Part shown: positions 1 to 7,175 of the stretch, piece by piece
Numbering within the stretch: the first letter of the stretch is position 1
Layout of the letters: every line of letters starts with the position of its first letter
Assembly (NCBI GenBank): GCA_035540635.1
Contig: DATLGH010000063.1
Span: 1 to 43,642, forward strand
Source: Egibacteraceae bacterium
Lineage (GTDB): Bacteria; Actinomycetota; Nitriliruptoria; Euzebyales; Egibacteraceae
Length of the DNA: 43,642 nucleotides
Reading direction: 5' to 3'
The notes under the pieces: generated by a model
Databases searched by the model: none
The model's input: only the letters and a program-made list of their open reading frames with translations
What the model was told of the DNA's origin: nothing
Program-made: the position numbers and the translations under genes

Positions 1-293
1 GTCCCCGGGGCCGGAGGGGCTGGGGAGGTGAGAGCAGAAGGCTGCGAGCGGGGCGACCGGCCCGCCGCGACGTCGGCCGTCGGAGCGATCGTGGGCGCGC
101 CGGCCGTCGGCGCCTCCTCGGCCGTGGAAAAGCCGTCCACGACCACGACGCGGTTGCGGGGATCCTGGGGCGAGGTGCCGAACCCGAAGAAGCCGCCGTT
201 CAGCATCATTCCACCCCCGATGAGCACGGCGACGAGGACGAGCGCGCTCAACGCCGCGGCCGGCAAGCCGGTGCGGTTCTGCCCGTCGTCCAC
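1..293 (-). CDS. Membrane-anchored protein, N-terminal part (3' end outside window)
   Basis: Leftward gene cut by the window edge; 97 codons are open with no stop. I chose the GTG at 293 because an AGAAGGAG-type ribosome site lies just upstream. The product begins with a short polar stretch (VDDGQNRTG), then one hydrophobic helix (about residues 10-30), a Gly/Phe-rich turn and the segment NRVVVVDGF. After that comes an Ala/Pro/Thr-rich region typical of an extracytoplasmic linker. It is therefore probably a single-pass protein with most of its mass outside the membrane. The frame stays open upstream of the GTG, so a longer N-terminus cannot be excluded. I do not recognise the family and the C-terminal domain is not visible. 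Confidence 0.55.
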   Translation of the reverse strand, partial: MDDGQNRTGLPAAALSALVLVAVLIGGGMMLNGGFFGFGTSPQDPRNRVVVVDGFSTAEEAPTAGAPTIAPTADVAAGRSPRSQPSALTSPAPPAPG

Positions 294-599
294 CCTCTTC
301 TCCTTCTCCCGGAGGCGGCGAACGCCTCGAGAGGTGCATCGGCACGTGCGCGCCGCTCCTTGAGAGACTCCTCCGTTATCCCCGGACGACAGCCAACCCA
401 CCCAGCGCCCAGGCGACCACCACGGCTCCCAGTGTGCACCTCACGGCCGCCTGATGGATCCGCCGGCGGGTGACCCTCGCCACTGTAGCGATCCGCGGTT
501 GCCGCCCGGGGGTGGTGGGCGGCTCACGGCGAGCCGGGCCGGAGGCCGCGACGCGAAAAGTGGGCGGACGGTCGGAATGTCCTGGGGGCGCACGGCGTT
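294..599. other. Mostly non-coding stretch left of the DksA gene
   Basis: About 300 bases between the left-edge leftward gene and the rightward DksA/TraR gene. It must hold the promoters for both directions. Apart from one doubtful 35-codon leftward reading frame (376-483) I see no coding signal, clear promoter hexamer or strong hairpin. Confidence 0.4.
376..483 (-). CDS. Possible 35-residue single-helix membrane peptide
   Basis: A GTG-started leftward frame reads a basic N-terminus (VARVTRRRIHQAAVR) followed by one hydrophobic helix (about residues 18-33) and a TAA stop. The basic start plus single helix is what a small membrane peptide would look like, and it lies on the same strand as the left-edge gene. 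There is no recognisable ribosome site before the GTG, and in such GC-rich DNA a frame of this length can arise by chance. No family is recognised. Confidence 0.18.
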   Translation of the reverse strand: MARVTRRRIHQAAVRCTLGAVVVAWALGGLAVVRG

Positions 600-1000
600 G
601 TGCCCGACGTGACCCGCAAGAAGTCGCTGTCCACCGGGCTCTCCCGTTCCGATCGGGCCGCTCTCTCCCGCCTCGTCGCGGCCGAGACCGAGCGGACGAC
701 GGCGCGGGTGGCCGCCCTCACCCGTGACCTCAACGCCATCGTGGAGTCCGCGGGCAGTGCCTCGGTCGACGACGAGCACGACCCGGAGGGCGCGACGCTG
801 GCTTTCGAGCGGCCCAGGTTGCGGCGCTGCTCGCGCAGGCGCGCGGCCATCTCGGCGAGCTGGCGGACGCGGACGGGCGGCTGCGCGCAGACGCCTACGG
901 GACCTGTGAGGACTGCGGGCAGCCGATCGCACGCGAGCGGCTCTACGCGCGACCGACGGCGCGGGCCTGCGTGAGCTGTGCCGCCCGCAGCGCACGCTGA
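600..1000 (+). pseudogene. DksA/TraR-type C4 zinc-finger protein gene with a single-base frameshift
   Basis: DksA/TraR proteins bind the secondary channel of RNA polymerase; actinobacterial members are about 110-135 residues. The first 70 codons from the GTG at 600 read a basic start, a coiled-coil-like helix and the family-typical DDEHDPEGATLAFER. In that frame the rest is arginine-rich nonsense, but shifting by one base near 809-815 gives the expected continuation: AQVAALLAQARGHLGEL, then YGTCEDCGQPIARERLYARP and ACVSCAAR, ending at TGA 998-1000. Both CxxC pairs of the C4 zinc finger are present. Restoring one G in the run at 811-812 would join the halves. The protein is either truly broken or the base was lost in sequencing or assembly; strong conservation of the second half favours a very recent event or an error. 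Confidence 0.8.
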
Positions 1001-1025
1001 CCTGTAGTCAGTCCAAAGGGAGTAG

Positions 1026-1052
1026 TCAAGTCCCGGCTCGTTTCGTCCGAAT
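1026..1052 (+). promoter_or_regulatory. Possible sigma-28/WhiG-like promoter
   Basis: TCAAGTCC, 11 bases, then GTCCGAAT, resembling the sigma-28 pattern TAAAGTTT-N11-GCCGATAA with CCGA retained. It lies 55-80 bases before the ATG at 1107. A similar GTAGTCAGTCC segment lies just before it. Weak, by-eye match. Confidence 0.25.
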
Positions 1053-1106
1053 CAACCGCTAGCCGCGGGACCCGCCCCGGCAAGCGATCTCGAGGAGGAC
1101 ACCCCC

Positions 1107-1505
1107 ATGCAGTCTGAGCCGTCGGTCTCCGCGTCCCTGTTCATCCCTGACGACATCACCGCCGTGTTCGCAGACGACGCGCGCGTGCAGGTCAGAAGCA
1201 CCCGACCCCCGGCACCCGGCCCCGTCGGCCGCAGGCCAGCGTCCTCGACCACCGGGCTGAACGCGGCGTTGCAGCGCACCAGCCGCCAGCAGCAGCTCGT
1301 CATCATGACGGCGGTGTGGATCGCGCTGGTCGGCCTCGGTCTTTGCACCGCCTGGTGGACCAACCTCTCCATGAACAGCGCGTCGGCCGCCTGGACGGCG
1401 TTGTCCTGGGGCGGCGGCGCGATCTGGGTGCTCGGCACGGCCGTGGCGCTGTCGGTGCGCTTCGGACCGGTCGAGGACCACGCCCCGGACCGGGCGCAGC
1501 GCTGA
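1107..1505 (+). CDS. Small two-helix membrane protein
   Basis: 132 residues. The ATG at 1107 is preceded by GAGGAGG at 1091-1097, a good ribosome site. The first 55 residues are polar and Pro/Ser-rich, so probably cytoplasmic and disordered. Two hydrophobic helices follow: QQLVIMTAVWIALVGLGLC (about residues 58-80), a short WWTNLSMNSASAAW loop, and LSWGGGAIWVLGTAVAL (about 98-115). A charged tail ends the protein, so both ends should be in the cytoplasm. No enzymatic motif is present and I do not recognise a family. It is convergent with the sulfotransferase gene and seems to belong to the chromosome left of the biosynthetic cluster. Confidence 0.7.
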   Translation: MQSEPSVSASLFIPDDITAVFADDARVQVRSTRPPAPGPVGRRPASSTTGLNAALQRTSRQQQLVIMTAVWIALVGLGLCTAWWTNLSMNSASAAWTALSWGGGAIWVLGTAVALSVRFGPVEDHAPDRAQR

Positions 1506-1531
1506 CGCCACCAGGTCGAGCCCGCGTCCCG

Positions 1532-2701
1532 TCAGTGACCGAGGAGGGCGCCGAACCGCTGGAGGTAGTCGGCGAAGGCGGCGCCCACCCTCGCGGGTGA
1601 CAGCCCGAAGTGCGCGGCCTCGTACCGGTGCGCTCCGTGGCGATCGGCGGGATGCTCGGCCACCCATCGGCGCATGGCCTGCTCGACGTCAACGTCCATC
1701 GGGGCGCCGAGCCGTTCGCAGATGGCAGCCGCTGTGGCCACCGGGTCGGCGACCAGTGCCGGGTAGGACACGTCCAGGAAGCGCCCGGCATCCGTGGCCG
1801 CCCGCACGTCGAGTGCCCGCCGGAGAGCGGTGGCGCATCTGCGCAGTGCCTGGTTGCCCGCCACGACGGGCGACACGTCGGCACTGTGAGGCCGTCGCAC
1901 GGTGGTGATGAGGCTCGCATAGGAGGCCACCGCCTGCGAGGGGTCGCGGTGGCAGTGGACCACCGTCGCCCCCGGAAGCACCCGCAGCAGCGCGTCGAGG
2001 TGTCCGGTGTGACCCGGCGACTTCAGCAGCCACTCCCTGCTGCCCCGGTCCTCGCCGAGGACGCGTAGCTGGAGGGCGTAGTATGCGTACTCACCGTGCA
2101 GGTCCGCGCCGGCGAACCATCGTGAGTAGGCCTGGGCGTCGAACATGTCGTCGAAATGCTGGCTCGCGAAGGCGTTCTGCAGTAGGGCATCGCATTCCTC
2201 AGGGCCATGGGGGGTCAGGGGATGGATGGCCTTGAACTCGGGCGCCAGCGCGTAGAAGCGCTCGAGCCAGCGCTCCGCCCTGGCCACCAGAGTCGCCTCG
2301 TCGGGCTGTCCGTCCCCCGGGGGGACCGGGTGCAGCGCCTCCCACAGCCGAAGGGGACGGTAGCGCGGGTGCTTCGCCAGCAGGTTGTGGAGCAGGCTCG
2401 TTCCCGTGCGCGGCAGGCCGGTGACGACGACCGGGCGCCCGAGTGGCCGCTCCGGCGTCTCGGGGCGCCGCTGGAGGTAGGCCTGGAGGAGCAGGCGGTT
2501 GCGCAGACGCCGTATGAGCAGACTGCGCAGCACGCCCCGGCCCTGCGGGGTGAGACGGCCGGTGTCCTCACACGCCGCCACGAGCAGCGACAGCGGCTCG
2601 GTGAAGCCCAGGTCGCCCCAGTCGTCGTGGCCGGCCGCCCGGGCAGCCTCGGCCATGAGCGTCGACGGGTCGAGGTCACCCCGGGTTTGGTCGGGCTCCA
2701 C
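1532..2701 (-). CDS. Sulfotransferase (PAPS-dependent, Sulfotransfer_3-like)
   Basis: 389 residues, GTG start at 2701. Sulfotransferases of this family transfer sulfate from PAPS to hydroxyl or amino groups of small molecules and lipids. The 5'-phosphosulfate loop is VVTGLPRTGTSLLHNLL (about residues 92-108). The 3'-phosphate site looks like VVHCHRDPSQAVASYASL (about 255-272), and the WLLKSPGHTGHLDALL segment before it is typical of the family. Length is normal. The gene begins 20 bases after the chorismate-lyase stop, so the two are probably co-transcribed. That makes a phenolic hydroxyl, as in a 4-hydroxybenzoate-derived product, the obvious acceptor, but this is inference from position. 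The ribosome site is weak, so expression may depend on coupling to the upstream gene. Confidence 0.88.
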   Translation of the reverse strand: MEPDQTRGDLDPSTLMAEAARAAGHDDWGDLGFTEPLSLLVAACEDTGRLTPQGRGVLRSLLIRRLRNRLLLQAYLQRRPETPERPLGRPVVVTGLPRTGTSLLHNLLAKHPRYRPLRLWEALHPVPPGDGQPDEATLVARAERWLERFYALAPEFKAIHPLTPHGPEECDALLQNAFASQHFDDMFDAQAYSRWFAGADLHGEYAYYALQLRVLGEDRGSREWLLKSPGHTGHLDALLRVLPGATVVHCHRDPSQAVASYASLITTVRRPHSADVSPVVAGNQALRRCATALRRALDVRAATDAGRFLDVSYPALVADPVATAAAICERLGAPMDVDVEQAMRRWVAEHPADRHGAHRYEAAHFGLSPARVGAAFADYLQRFGALLGH

Positions 2702-2721
2702 CGGGTGTCAGGAGCGCGACA

Positions 2722-3351
2722 TCAACCCCGGCTCCCGCACGGCCGCTTGGGGAGTGTGTCCTCGACGTCGTCGCGCAGATCGACCACCATCTGCGGGTCC
2801 GTGTCCTCGGCGGATGGCAGGGGACCAGCCGGGAAGTGCTCGGCGATGAGCATGATGGGCAGACCGCCGGACACGACGCGGTAGACGCGGAACAACAGCT
2901 GGTCGGCGCTGTCGCAGCCGAAGTCGCCGGCCAAGGCGCCTACGGGGCGCCGGCCGGTGCGCAGGATCTCCCTGAACGTCTCCACGCGGTGCCTGCGCAG
3001 CACCCGGCCGATGGGCTCGGCCGACGACAACAGCGACTCCCGAACCGGCGCGGACAGCCGGTCGAGCACGACCGCGGTGTCGGCGTAGACGTAGTTGCGC
3101 CCGGTGCGCCGGCCCCGGAGGAGAACCCTGCGCCGCAGGATCGTCTCGTGCCCGGCCGGCTGGAGGTCCTCGTCGGTCAGCTGGACCGGGGTGATGAACT
3201 GCTCGTGTCCGGCCAGCTCGATCGGGTCGTCGAACCATGACTCCAGCAATTGCACCACGGTGCCGTCGGTGGTCAGCAGGATACGCTGCAGGGCGTCCGG
3301 TGACGCCCCGGCCCGCAGCCCCGCGTCCAGCGTGTCGTGGGTTCCGGTCAT
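2722..3351 (-). CDS. Chorismate pyruvate-lyase (DUF98/PF01947 type), makes 4-hydroxybenzoate
   Basis: 209 residues. Family members such as mycobacterial Rv2949c remove pyruvate from chorismate to give 4-hydroxybenzoate, the aryl starter of phenolic glycolipids. Visible family blocks: LQRILLTTDGTVVQLLE near the N-terminus, RRVLLRGRRTGRNYVYAD, VLDRLSAPVRESLL, PIGRVLRRHRVETFREI, and RVYRVVSGGLPIMLIAEHFP near the C-terminus. I chose ATG 3351 because GGGAG lies just upstream and it gives the usual length; an in-frame GTG at 3399 is possible. The gene heads a leftward pair with the sulfotransferase and faces the ligase gene across a 240-base regulatory gap. It is the best clue to the pathway's building block. 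Confidence 0.85.
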   Translation of the reverse strand: MTGTHDTLDAGLRAGASPDALQRILLTTDGTVVQLLESWFDDPIELAGHEQFITPVQLTDEDLQPAGHETILRRRVLLRGRRTGRNYVYADTAVVLDRLSAPVRESLLSSAEPIGRVLRRHRVETFREILRTGRRPVGALAGDFGCDSADQLLFRVYRVVSGGLPIMLIAEHFPAGPLPSAEDTDPQMVVDLRDDVEDTLPKRPCGSRG

Positions 3352-3463
3352 ATCCACTCTCCCGTCATGCGCCTCGGTCAACACCAGTTCCTTTCCCACG
3401 CGGGCATCGGCCGATCCCCAAAGGACAACTGTAGCCCCCGAAAGGTTGATGGTAAGAAGATAT

Positions 3464-3490
3464 TGTCGCCAGCGGTAGTGGTGGGCGACA
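3464..3490. promoter_or_regulatory. Inverted repeat in the divergent lyase/ligase promoter region
   Basis: TGTCGCC (3464-3470) and its exact complement GGCGACA (3484-3490), separated by 13 bases, in an unusually AT-rich patch. Spacing suits a dimeric repressor or activator. It lies about 110 bases upstream of both genes. Confidence 0.4.
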
Positions 3491-3503
3491 TATAGGTGCG
3501 CAT

Positions 3504-3515
3504 AGCAACGTTGCT
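3504..3515. promoter_or_regulatory. Perfect 12-base palindrome AGCAACGTTGCT
   Basis: A gapless perfect palindrome between the divergent chorismate-lyase and ligase genes, 14 bases from the preceding dyad. A plausible operator for a dimeric regulator (TetR/GntR-type sites look like this), though no such regulator gene is in the window. Confidence 0.4.
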
Positions 3516-3574
3516 GAGCGGGTGTTCTCTAACGCGCAAGGCCGTGCGGTGGCGCCAGACAGGAAAGCAGCGGC

Positions 3575-3580
3575 TAGGAT
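3575..3580 (+). promoter_or_regulatory. -10 box TAGGAT placing transcription start at the upstream ORF
   Basis: TAGGAT followed by 8 bases and then ATG (3589). The same geometry (TAGACT, 8 bases, ATG) is seen before the exporter gene at 6159, so both transcripts are probably leaderless or nearly so. No good -35 hexamer is visible. Confidence 0.45.
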
Positions 3581-3588
3581 CGCCCCCC

Positions 3589-3615
3589 ATGTCAGTGCCT
3601 GAGGGGGCCCGGTGA
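3589..3615 (+). CDS. Eight-codon upstream ORF coupled to the ligase start
   Basis: ATG at 3589 reads MSVPEGAR and stops at TGA 3613-3615, which overlaps the ligase GTG (3612-3614) in the GTGA arrangement. The -10 box 8 bases before the ATG would make this the first codon of a leaderless message. The GAGGGGG inside the tiny ORF (3601-3607) also serves as ribosome site for the ligase. The peptide is too short to have a function of its own; translational coupling is the likely role. This is inferred from spacing alone. Confidence 0.4.
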   Translation: MSVPEGAR

Positions 3616-5186
3616 GCACCCCGGCGAGCGTGGCGCCGTTGAGCGCGACCCTGGAGGAGGCCTGCCTCCGGTGGTCGCCACGCCCGGCCGTCAGCGCAGC
3701 CGGGACCACCCTCACGTACGGCCAGCTGTGGGAGCGGGTCCTCGCCCTCGCGGCAGCCTACGAACGGCTCGGGGTGGGGCGCGGCGACCGGGTCATCTGC
3801 CAGCTGCGCAACGGCCCCGAGCACCTCGCGGCCGTCGCCGCCGCATGGCTGCGTGGGGCGGTCCACGTCGGAGCGGACAACGACCTCACGGGCCCGGAGC
3901 TGTCACGGCTCGCGCAGCGCCTGGGCGCCGCTGCCCTGCTCTACCAGCCGCCCGCGGACGCCGAGGAGCCGCTGGCCCCACTCGACGTGGTCGCCGAAGG
4001 GTCCCCGGCCACCCGCTTGATCGTCCACGGAGCCTCGTCGGGGCCCTACGAGCCGCTGGACCGGCTGCTGGCCTCGGGCGGGCCGGTCACACCTGCCCCG
4101 CCCGGTCCGCTCGACCCCGCCGTGGTATTCCTCACGTCAGGCACCACGGGAGAGCCGAAGGCGGTCCTCGAGACCCTGTCGGCCCACTGGGCGAAGATGC
4201 AGCTGTTCACCGACGCGTTCAGGCCCGGCCCTGAGGACGTGCACCTGCTCTACCTACCCATGGCGCACGTCTTCGGCCTGCGGCTGGCGTTCCTGGCGCT
4301 GCTGCGCGGCGGCCATCTCGTCCTGCTCGAGCGGTTCTCTCCCGACCGTGCCCTCGCACTCGTCGCGCAGGAGCGGGTGACCGTTCTCCCTGCCGTGCCG
4401 ACTCACCTGCGACTGCTGCGCAACCGTTACGACCCCGACCGCCACGACGTCAGCAGCCTGCGCTGGGTGCTGTCGGCGGCATCCGGACTTCCCCGCCCGC
4501 TGGCGGAGTGGGTCTACAACGTCCTCGGCGCCAACATCACCTACGTGTTCGGCTGCAGCGAGGGATTCACCACGGTGACCGCGGACCCGGAGGACATCCT
4601 CGCCGGCTCGGTCGGCAGGACGGTGTTCAAGGGGCCGCCCGGCACACCCGCCGACGGGACGGTGCGCATCATCGACCCGGCCACAGGCGCCCCGCTGCCC
4701 CCGGGGGAGACCGGGGAGATCGCCTTCGGCGCGGCTACCCCGGTGCGCTACTGGGACCACGCCGACGCAGCCACGGACGGGTGGTACCGCACGGGCGACC
4801 TCGGGCGCATCGACGACTCCGGGCGACTCTACGTCGTGGGCCGGCTGAAGGAGCTCGTCAACCGGGGTGGACTCCACGTCTCCGCAGCGGAGGTCGAGAT
4901 GGCGCTCCTGCGCCATCCCGCGGTGGCGGACGCCGGCGTCATCGCCGTCCCGGACCCGATCCTCGGCGAGGCCGTCTGCGCGTGCGTCGTGCCCGCGGAA
5001 TCCCCGCCCCCGACGCTGCCGGAGCTGCGCGACTTCCTCGCCCGCAGCCTCGCCCGCCACAAGCTTCCCGACGAGCTCTGCGTCGTCGACGTCATCCCGC
5101 GCACGGTCATCGGCAAGGTCGACCGGCCGGAGCTGCGGGTCAGGGTCGTCGAGGGCGCGCTCCCGCGGGAGCGCGCCCGGCCCTGA
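3612..5186 (+). CDS. Aryl/acyl-AMP ligase (benzoate-CoA ligase-like), paralog 1
   Basis: 524 residues, ANL superfamily. It should activate a carboxylic acid as acyl-AMP and pass it to CoA or a carrier protein. Motifs: FLTSGTTGEPKAV (P-loop), LPMAHVFGLRLA, VFGCSEGF (the E of the YGxTE position), WYRTGDLGRIDDSGRL, VGRLKELVNRGG and the catalytic lysine in VIGKVDR near the C-terminus. All key residues are present. No carrier domain is attached. The gene faces chorismate lyase, so 4-hydroxybenzoate is the natural candidate substrate, but specificity cannot be read by eye. A paralog with the same motif wording lies at 14518-16134. The GTG start overlaps the stop of an 8-codon upstream ORF. A 26-base palindrome covers its last codons. 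Confidence 0.87.
   Translation: MSTPASVAPLSATLEEACLRWSPRPAVSAAGTTLTYGQLWERVLALAAAYERLGVGRGDRVICQLRNGPEHLAAVAAAWLRGAVHVGADNDLTGPELSRLAQRLGAAALLYQPPADAEEPLAPLDVVAEGSPATRLIVHGASSGPYEPLDRLLASGGPVTPAPPGPLDPAVVFLTSGTTGEPKAVLETLSAHWAKMQLFTDAFRPGPEDVHLLYLPMAHVFGLRLAFLALLRGGHLVLLERFSPDRALALVAQERVTVLPAVPTHLRLLRNRYDPDRHDVSSLRWVLSAASGLPRPLAEWVYNVLGANITYVFGCSEGFTTVTADPEDILAGSVGRTVFKGPPGTPADGTVRIIDPATGAPLPPGETGEIAFGAATPVRYWDHADAATDGWYRTGDLGRIDDSGRLYVVGRLKELVNRGGLHVSAAEVEMALLRHPAVADAGVIAVPDPILGEAVCACVVPAESPPPTLPELRDFLARSLARHKLPDELCVVDVIPRTVIGKVDRPELRVRVVEGALPRERARP
5153..5178. terminator. Perfect 26-base palindrome at the 3' end of the ligase gene
   Basis: Arms GGGCGCGCTCCC and its exact complement around a central GC, encoding the ligase C-terminus. 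It could act as a terminator for the convergent ligase and hydrolase genes. No U-tract follows. Because it lies inside codons, translating ribosomes would compete with folding. Confidence 0.45.
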
Positions 5187-5202
5187 GCGGGCGGCGAGTC
5201 GG

Positions 5203-6105
5203 TCAGTGCTGGTTGGCGAAGGCCTGCCTGATCGAGGCGGCCACGACGTCGGGACGCTCGAGGGGGCCGAGGTGACCGAGACCGGAAAGCGCCTCGGTGC
5301 GGGCGTCACGCAGGCGCCCGGCGAGGTGCGCGAAGATGCGCGCGTCGGCCGCCTCGGAGTCGGCGCCCCGGACGAGCGTCACCGGGCAGCGGACATCGGC
5401 CAGGCGGCCGTAGCAGCCGTGCGCCGTGGCCATCTCGTAGATCCGCGCCTCGTCCTCCGGCCGGCACTTCAAGCGAACCGTCCCGTCGCCGACGTCCCGC
5501 ATGCCGTGCGCGACGTACGCCCGCAGCACCTCGGGGTCGAGGTGCGCGAGTGGCGGCTTGGCCGCGTAGTGCGCGAGGGCCTCGTCCGACGAACGAAACG
5601 TCGCGCGCCTCGCGCGGGCACGGGCCGCCAGCCAGCTGTCGGGGTCCCGTCCGAGCGGTGGGTCGGCGGGCACGAGCACGGGCTCGTAGCAGTACAGGGC
5701 GGCGAAGGTGCCCGGCCGGCCTTGCTCGGCGAGCAGCAGTGCGGTGCCGCCCGACGAGTGGCCCACGCCGAGCGGCCGGGCGAGCCCGTAATGGTCGACC
5801 ACCGCAAGGATGTCCGCCGCGAACCGCTCCCAGGCGAAGTCGTGCCCGTCGCCGACCGAGTCGCCGTGAGCGCTGAGGTCGGGGGCCAGGCACCGGAAGT
5901 CGCCGAGCTCACGCGCGACGGGGCCCCACACGAGCCCGTGGAAACCTGTAGCGTGCGCGAGCACGACCGGCGGCCCTGCTCCCCCCAGGTCGTGGACGGC
6001 CAGGTCCGTCGAGTCGGCGCGCACGGGGATGCGGTGCGAAGGCCGCGTGTGGTGGTCGATGCCCAAGGCGAGGTGACCATACCGGGACGCCCCTGACGTT
6101 GACAA
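5203..6105 (-). CDS. Alpha/beta-hydrolase
   Basis: 300 residues from the TTG at 6105; a GTG start about 25 codons later is also possible, as the core fold begins near STDLAVHDLGG. Serine hydrolases of this fold cleave esters, thioesters or lactones. Seen: oxyanion segment VVLAHATGFHG, nucleophile elbow GHSSGG (Ser near residue 117), acid VRGADSEA and histidine SGLGHLGPLE near the C-terminus, so the triad looks complete. It lies convergent to the ligase and divergent from the DrrAB exporter. No NRPS thioesterase domain exists in this window, so this is a candidate stand-alone thioesterase for product release or editing; an unrelated esterase remains possible. Confidence 0.8.
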   Translation of the reverse strand: MSTSGASRYGHLALGIDHHTRPSHRIPVRADSTDLAVHDLGGAGPPVVLAHATGFHGLVWGPVARELGDFRCLAPDLSAHGDSVGDGHDFAWERFAADILAVVDHYGLARPLGVGHSSGGTALLLAEQGRPGTFAALYCYEPVLVPADPPLGRDPDSWLAARARARRATFRSSDEALAHYAAKPPLAHLDPEVLRAYVAHGMRDVGDGTVRLKCRPEDEARIYEMATAHGCYGRLADVRCPVTLVRGADSEAADARIFAHLAGRLRDARTEALSGLGHLGPLERPDVVAASIRQAFANQH

Positions 6106-6144
6106 GGCGTTCGCTGATGAGGGTTCGAAACCGCCAGGCTCGAC

Positions 6145-6150
6145 TAGACT
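6145..6150 (+). promoter_or_regulatory. -10 box TAGACT for a leaderless exporter mRNA
   Basis: TAGACT, 8 bases, then ATG 6159; no ribosome site precedes that ATG. The arrangement matches leaderless transcription common in actinobacteria. No convincing -35 hexamer. Confidence 0.45.
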
Positions 6151-6158
6151 TCGGGCTT

Positions 6159-7175
6159 ATGCGCGCGTCCGCTTCTCGACCGCAAGAACCCGCGGGTACT
6201 GCGGCCGACGGGTCGGAGCCGGCTGACGTGCCCCCTGGGGAAGCCATCCGGACCGAGGGCCTCCGCAAGGTGTATCCCGGTGGGCTCGTCGCGGTGGCGA
6301 GCCTCGACCTGACCGTCCGCCCCGGCGAGATCTTCGGTCTGCTCGGCCCTAACGGTGCGGGCAAGACGACGACCGTCGGCATGCTCACCACGAGGATCGT
6401 GCCGACGGAGGGGGCTGCCGTCGTGGGCGGCGTCGACGTGGTCAGCGATCCCGCCCGCGCCCGCCAGGTCATCGGCGTGGTGTCGCAGGCGAACAACCTC
6501 GACCGGGGGCTGACCACCTGGGAGAACCTGTACTTCCACGGGCGCTACTTCGGCATGGGGGTGAAGGCCGCCCGCGCGGCGGCGGACCAGTGGCTCGAGG
6601 CCTTCCGCCTCACGCACAAGGCCAAGGCGCGTGTCGACGCGCTGTCCGGCGGGATGAAGCGCCGGCTCGTGCTCGCGAAGGCCATGCTGCACGGCCCCGC
6701 CGTCGTGTTCCTCGACGAGCCCACCGCCGGTCTCGACCCCCAGAGCCGCCTCGCACTCTGGGAGATCATCCAGGCGCTCCATGCCGCCGGGCAGACGGTC
6801 TTCCTCACCACCCACTACATGGAGGAGGCCGACCGCTTCTGCGACCGCGTGGCGGTCATGGACCACGGCGGGATACTCGCGCTCGACACGCCCACGAACC
6901 TCAAGCGGTCGCTGCGCGCGGGCGTGTCGGTCAGCGTCCGGGCCGAGGGCGACGTCGAGCGTCTCGCCGATCAGCTGGGAGCCGTCGACGGGGCGACGGG
7001 GGCATGGGCCAAGGACGGGGCGGTGCGCCTGCACCTCGACAGCGCCGACGGCGCCCTCGGCAAGATCCTGACCGCGGCGGAGCAAGGCGGGTTCCGCGTC
7101 ACCGACGTGTCGGTGAGCGAAGCGACCCTCGAGACGGTCTTCTTCAGCCTGACCGGCCAGGACCTGCGCGAATGA
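6159..7175 (+). CDS. ABC transporter ATP-binding protein, DrrA type
   Basis: 338 residues. DrrA-type ATPases pair with an ABC-2 permease to export drugs and complex lipids. Walker A LLGPNGAGKTTT (about residue 65), Q-loop VVSQANNLD, signature LSGGMKRRL, Walker B VVFLDEPTAGLDP and switch LTTHYMEEAD are all intact. The C-terminal extension SVSEATLETVFFSLTG is the usual DrrA ending. The first 28 residues are a Pro/Ala-rich tail before the ATPase fold. Start ATG 6159 is chosen from the leaderless promoter spacing. Its stop overlaps the permease ATG (ATGA), so subunits are translationally coupled. Position beside the ligase and hydrolase makes it the likely exporter of the cluster product. Confidence 0.92.
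   Translation: MRASASRPQEPAGTAADGSEPADVPPGEAIRTEGLRKVYPGGLVAVASLDLTVRPGEIFGLLGPNGAGKTTTVGMLTTRIVPTEGAAVVGGVDVVSDPARARQVIGVVSQANNLDRGLTTWENLYFHGRYFGMGVKAARAAADQWLEAFRLTHKAKARVDALSGGMKRRLVLAKAMLHGPAVVFLDEPTAGLDPQSRLALWEIIQALHAAGQTVFLTTHYMEEADRFCDRVAVMDHGGILALDTPTNLKRSLRAGVSVSVRAEGDVERLADQLGAVDGATGAWAKDGAVRLHLDSADGALGKILTAAEQGGFRVTDVSVSEATLETVFFSLTGQDLRE

Noticed and set aside
28-363. 111-codon rightward frame at the left end
   Set aside because: Low-complexity Arg/Pro/Ser product running antisense to the membrane-anchored gene, which has a ribosome site and hydrophobic helix.
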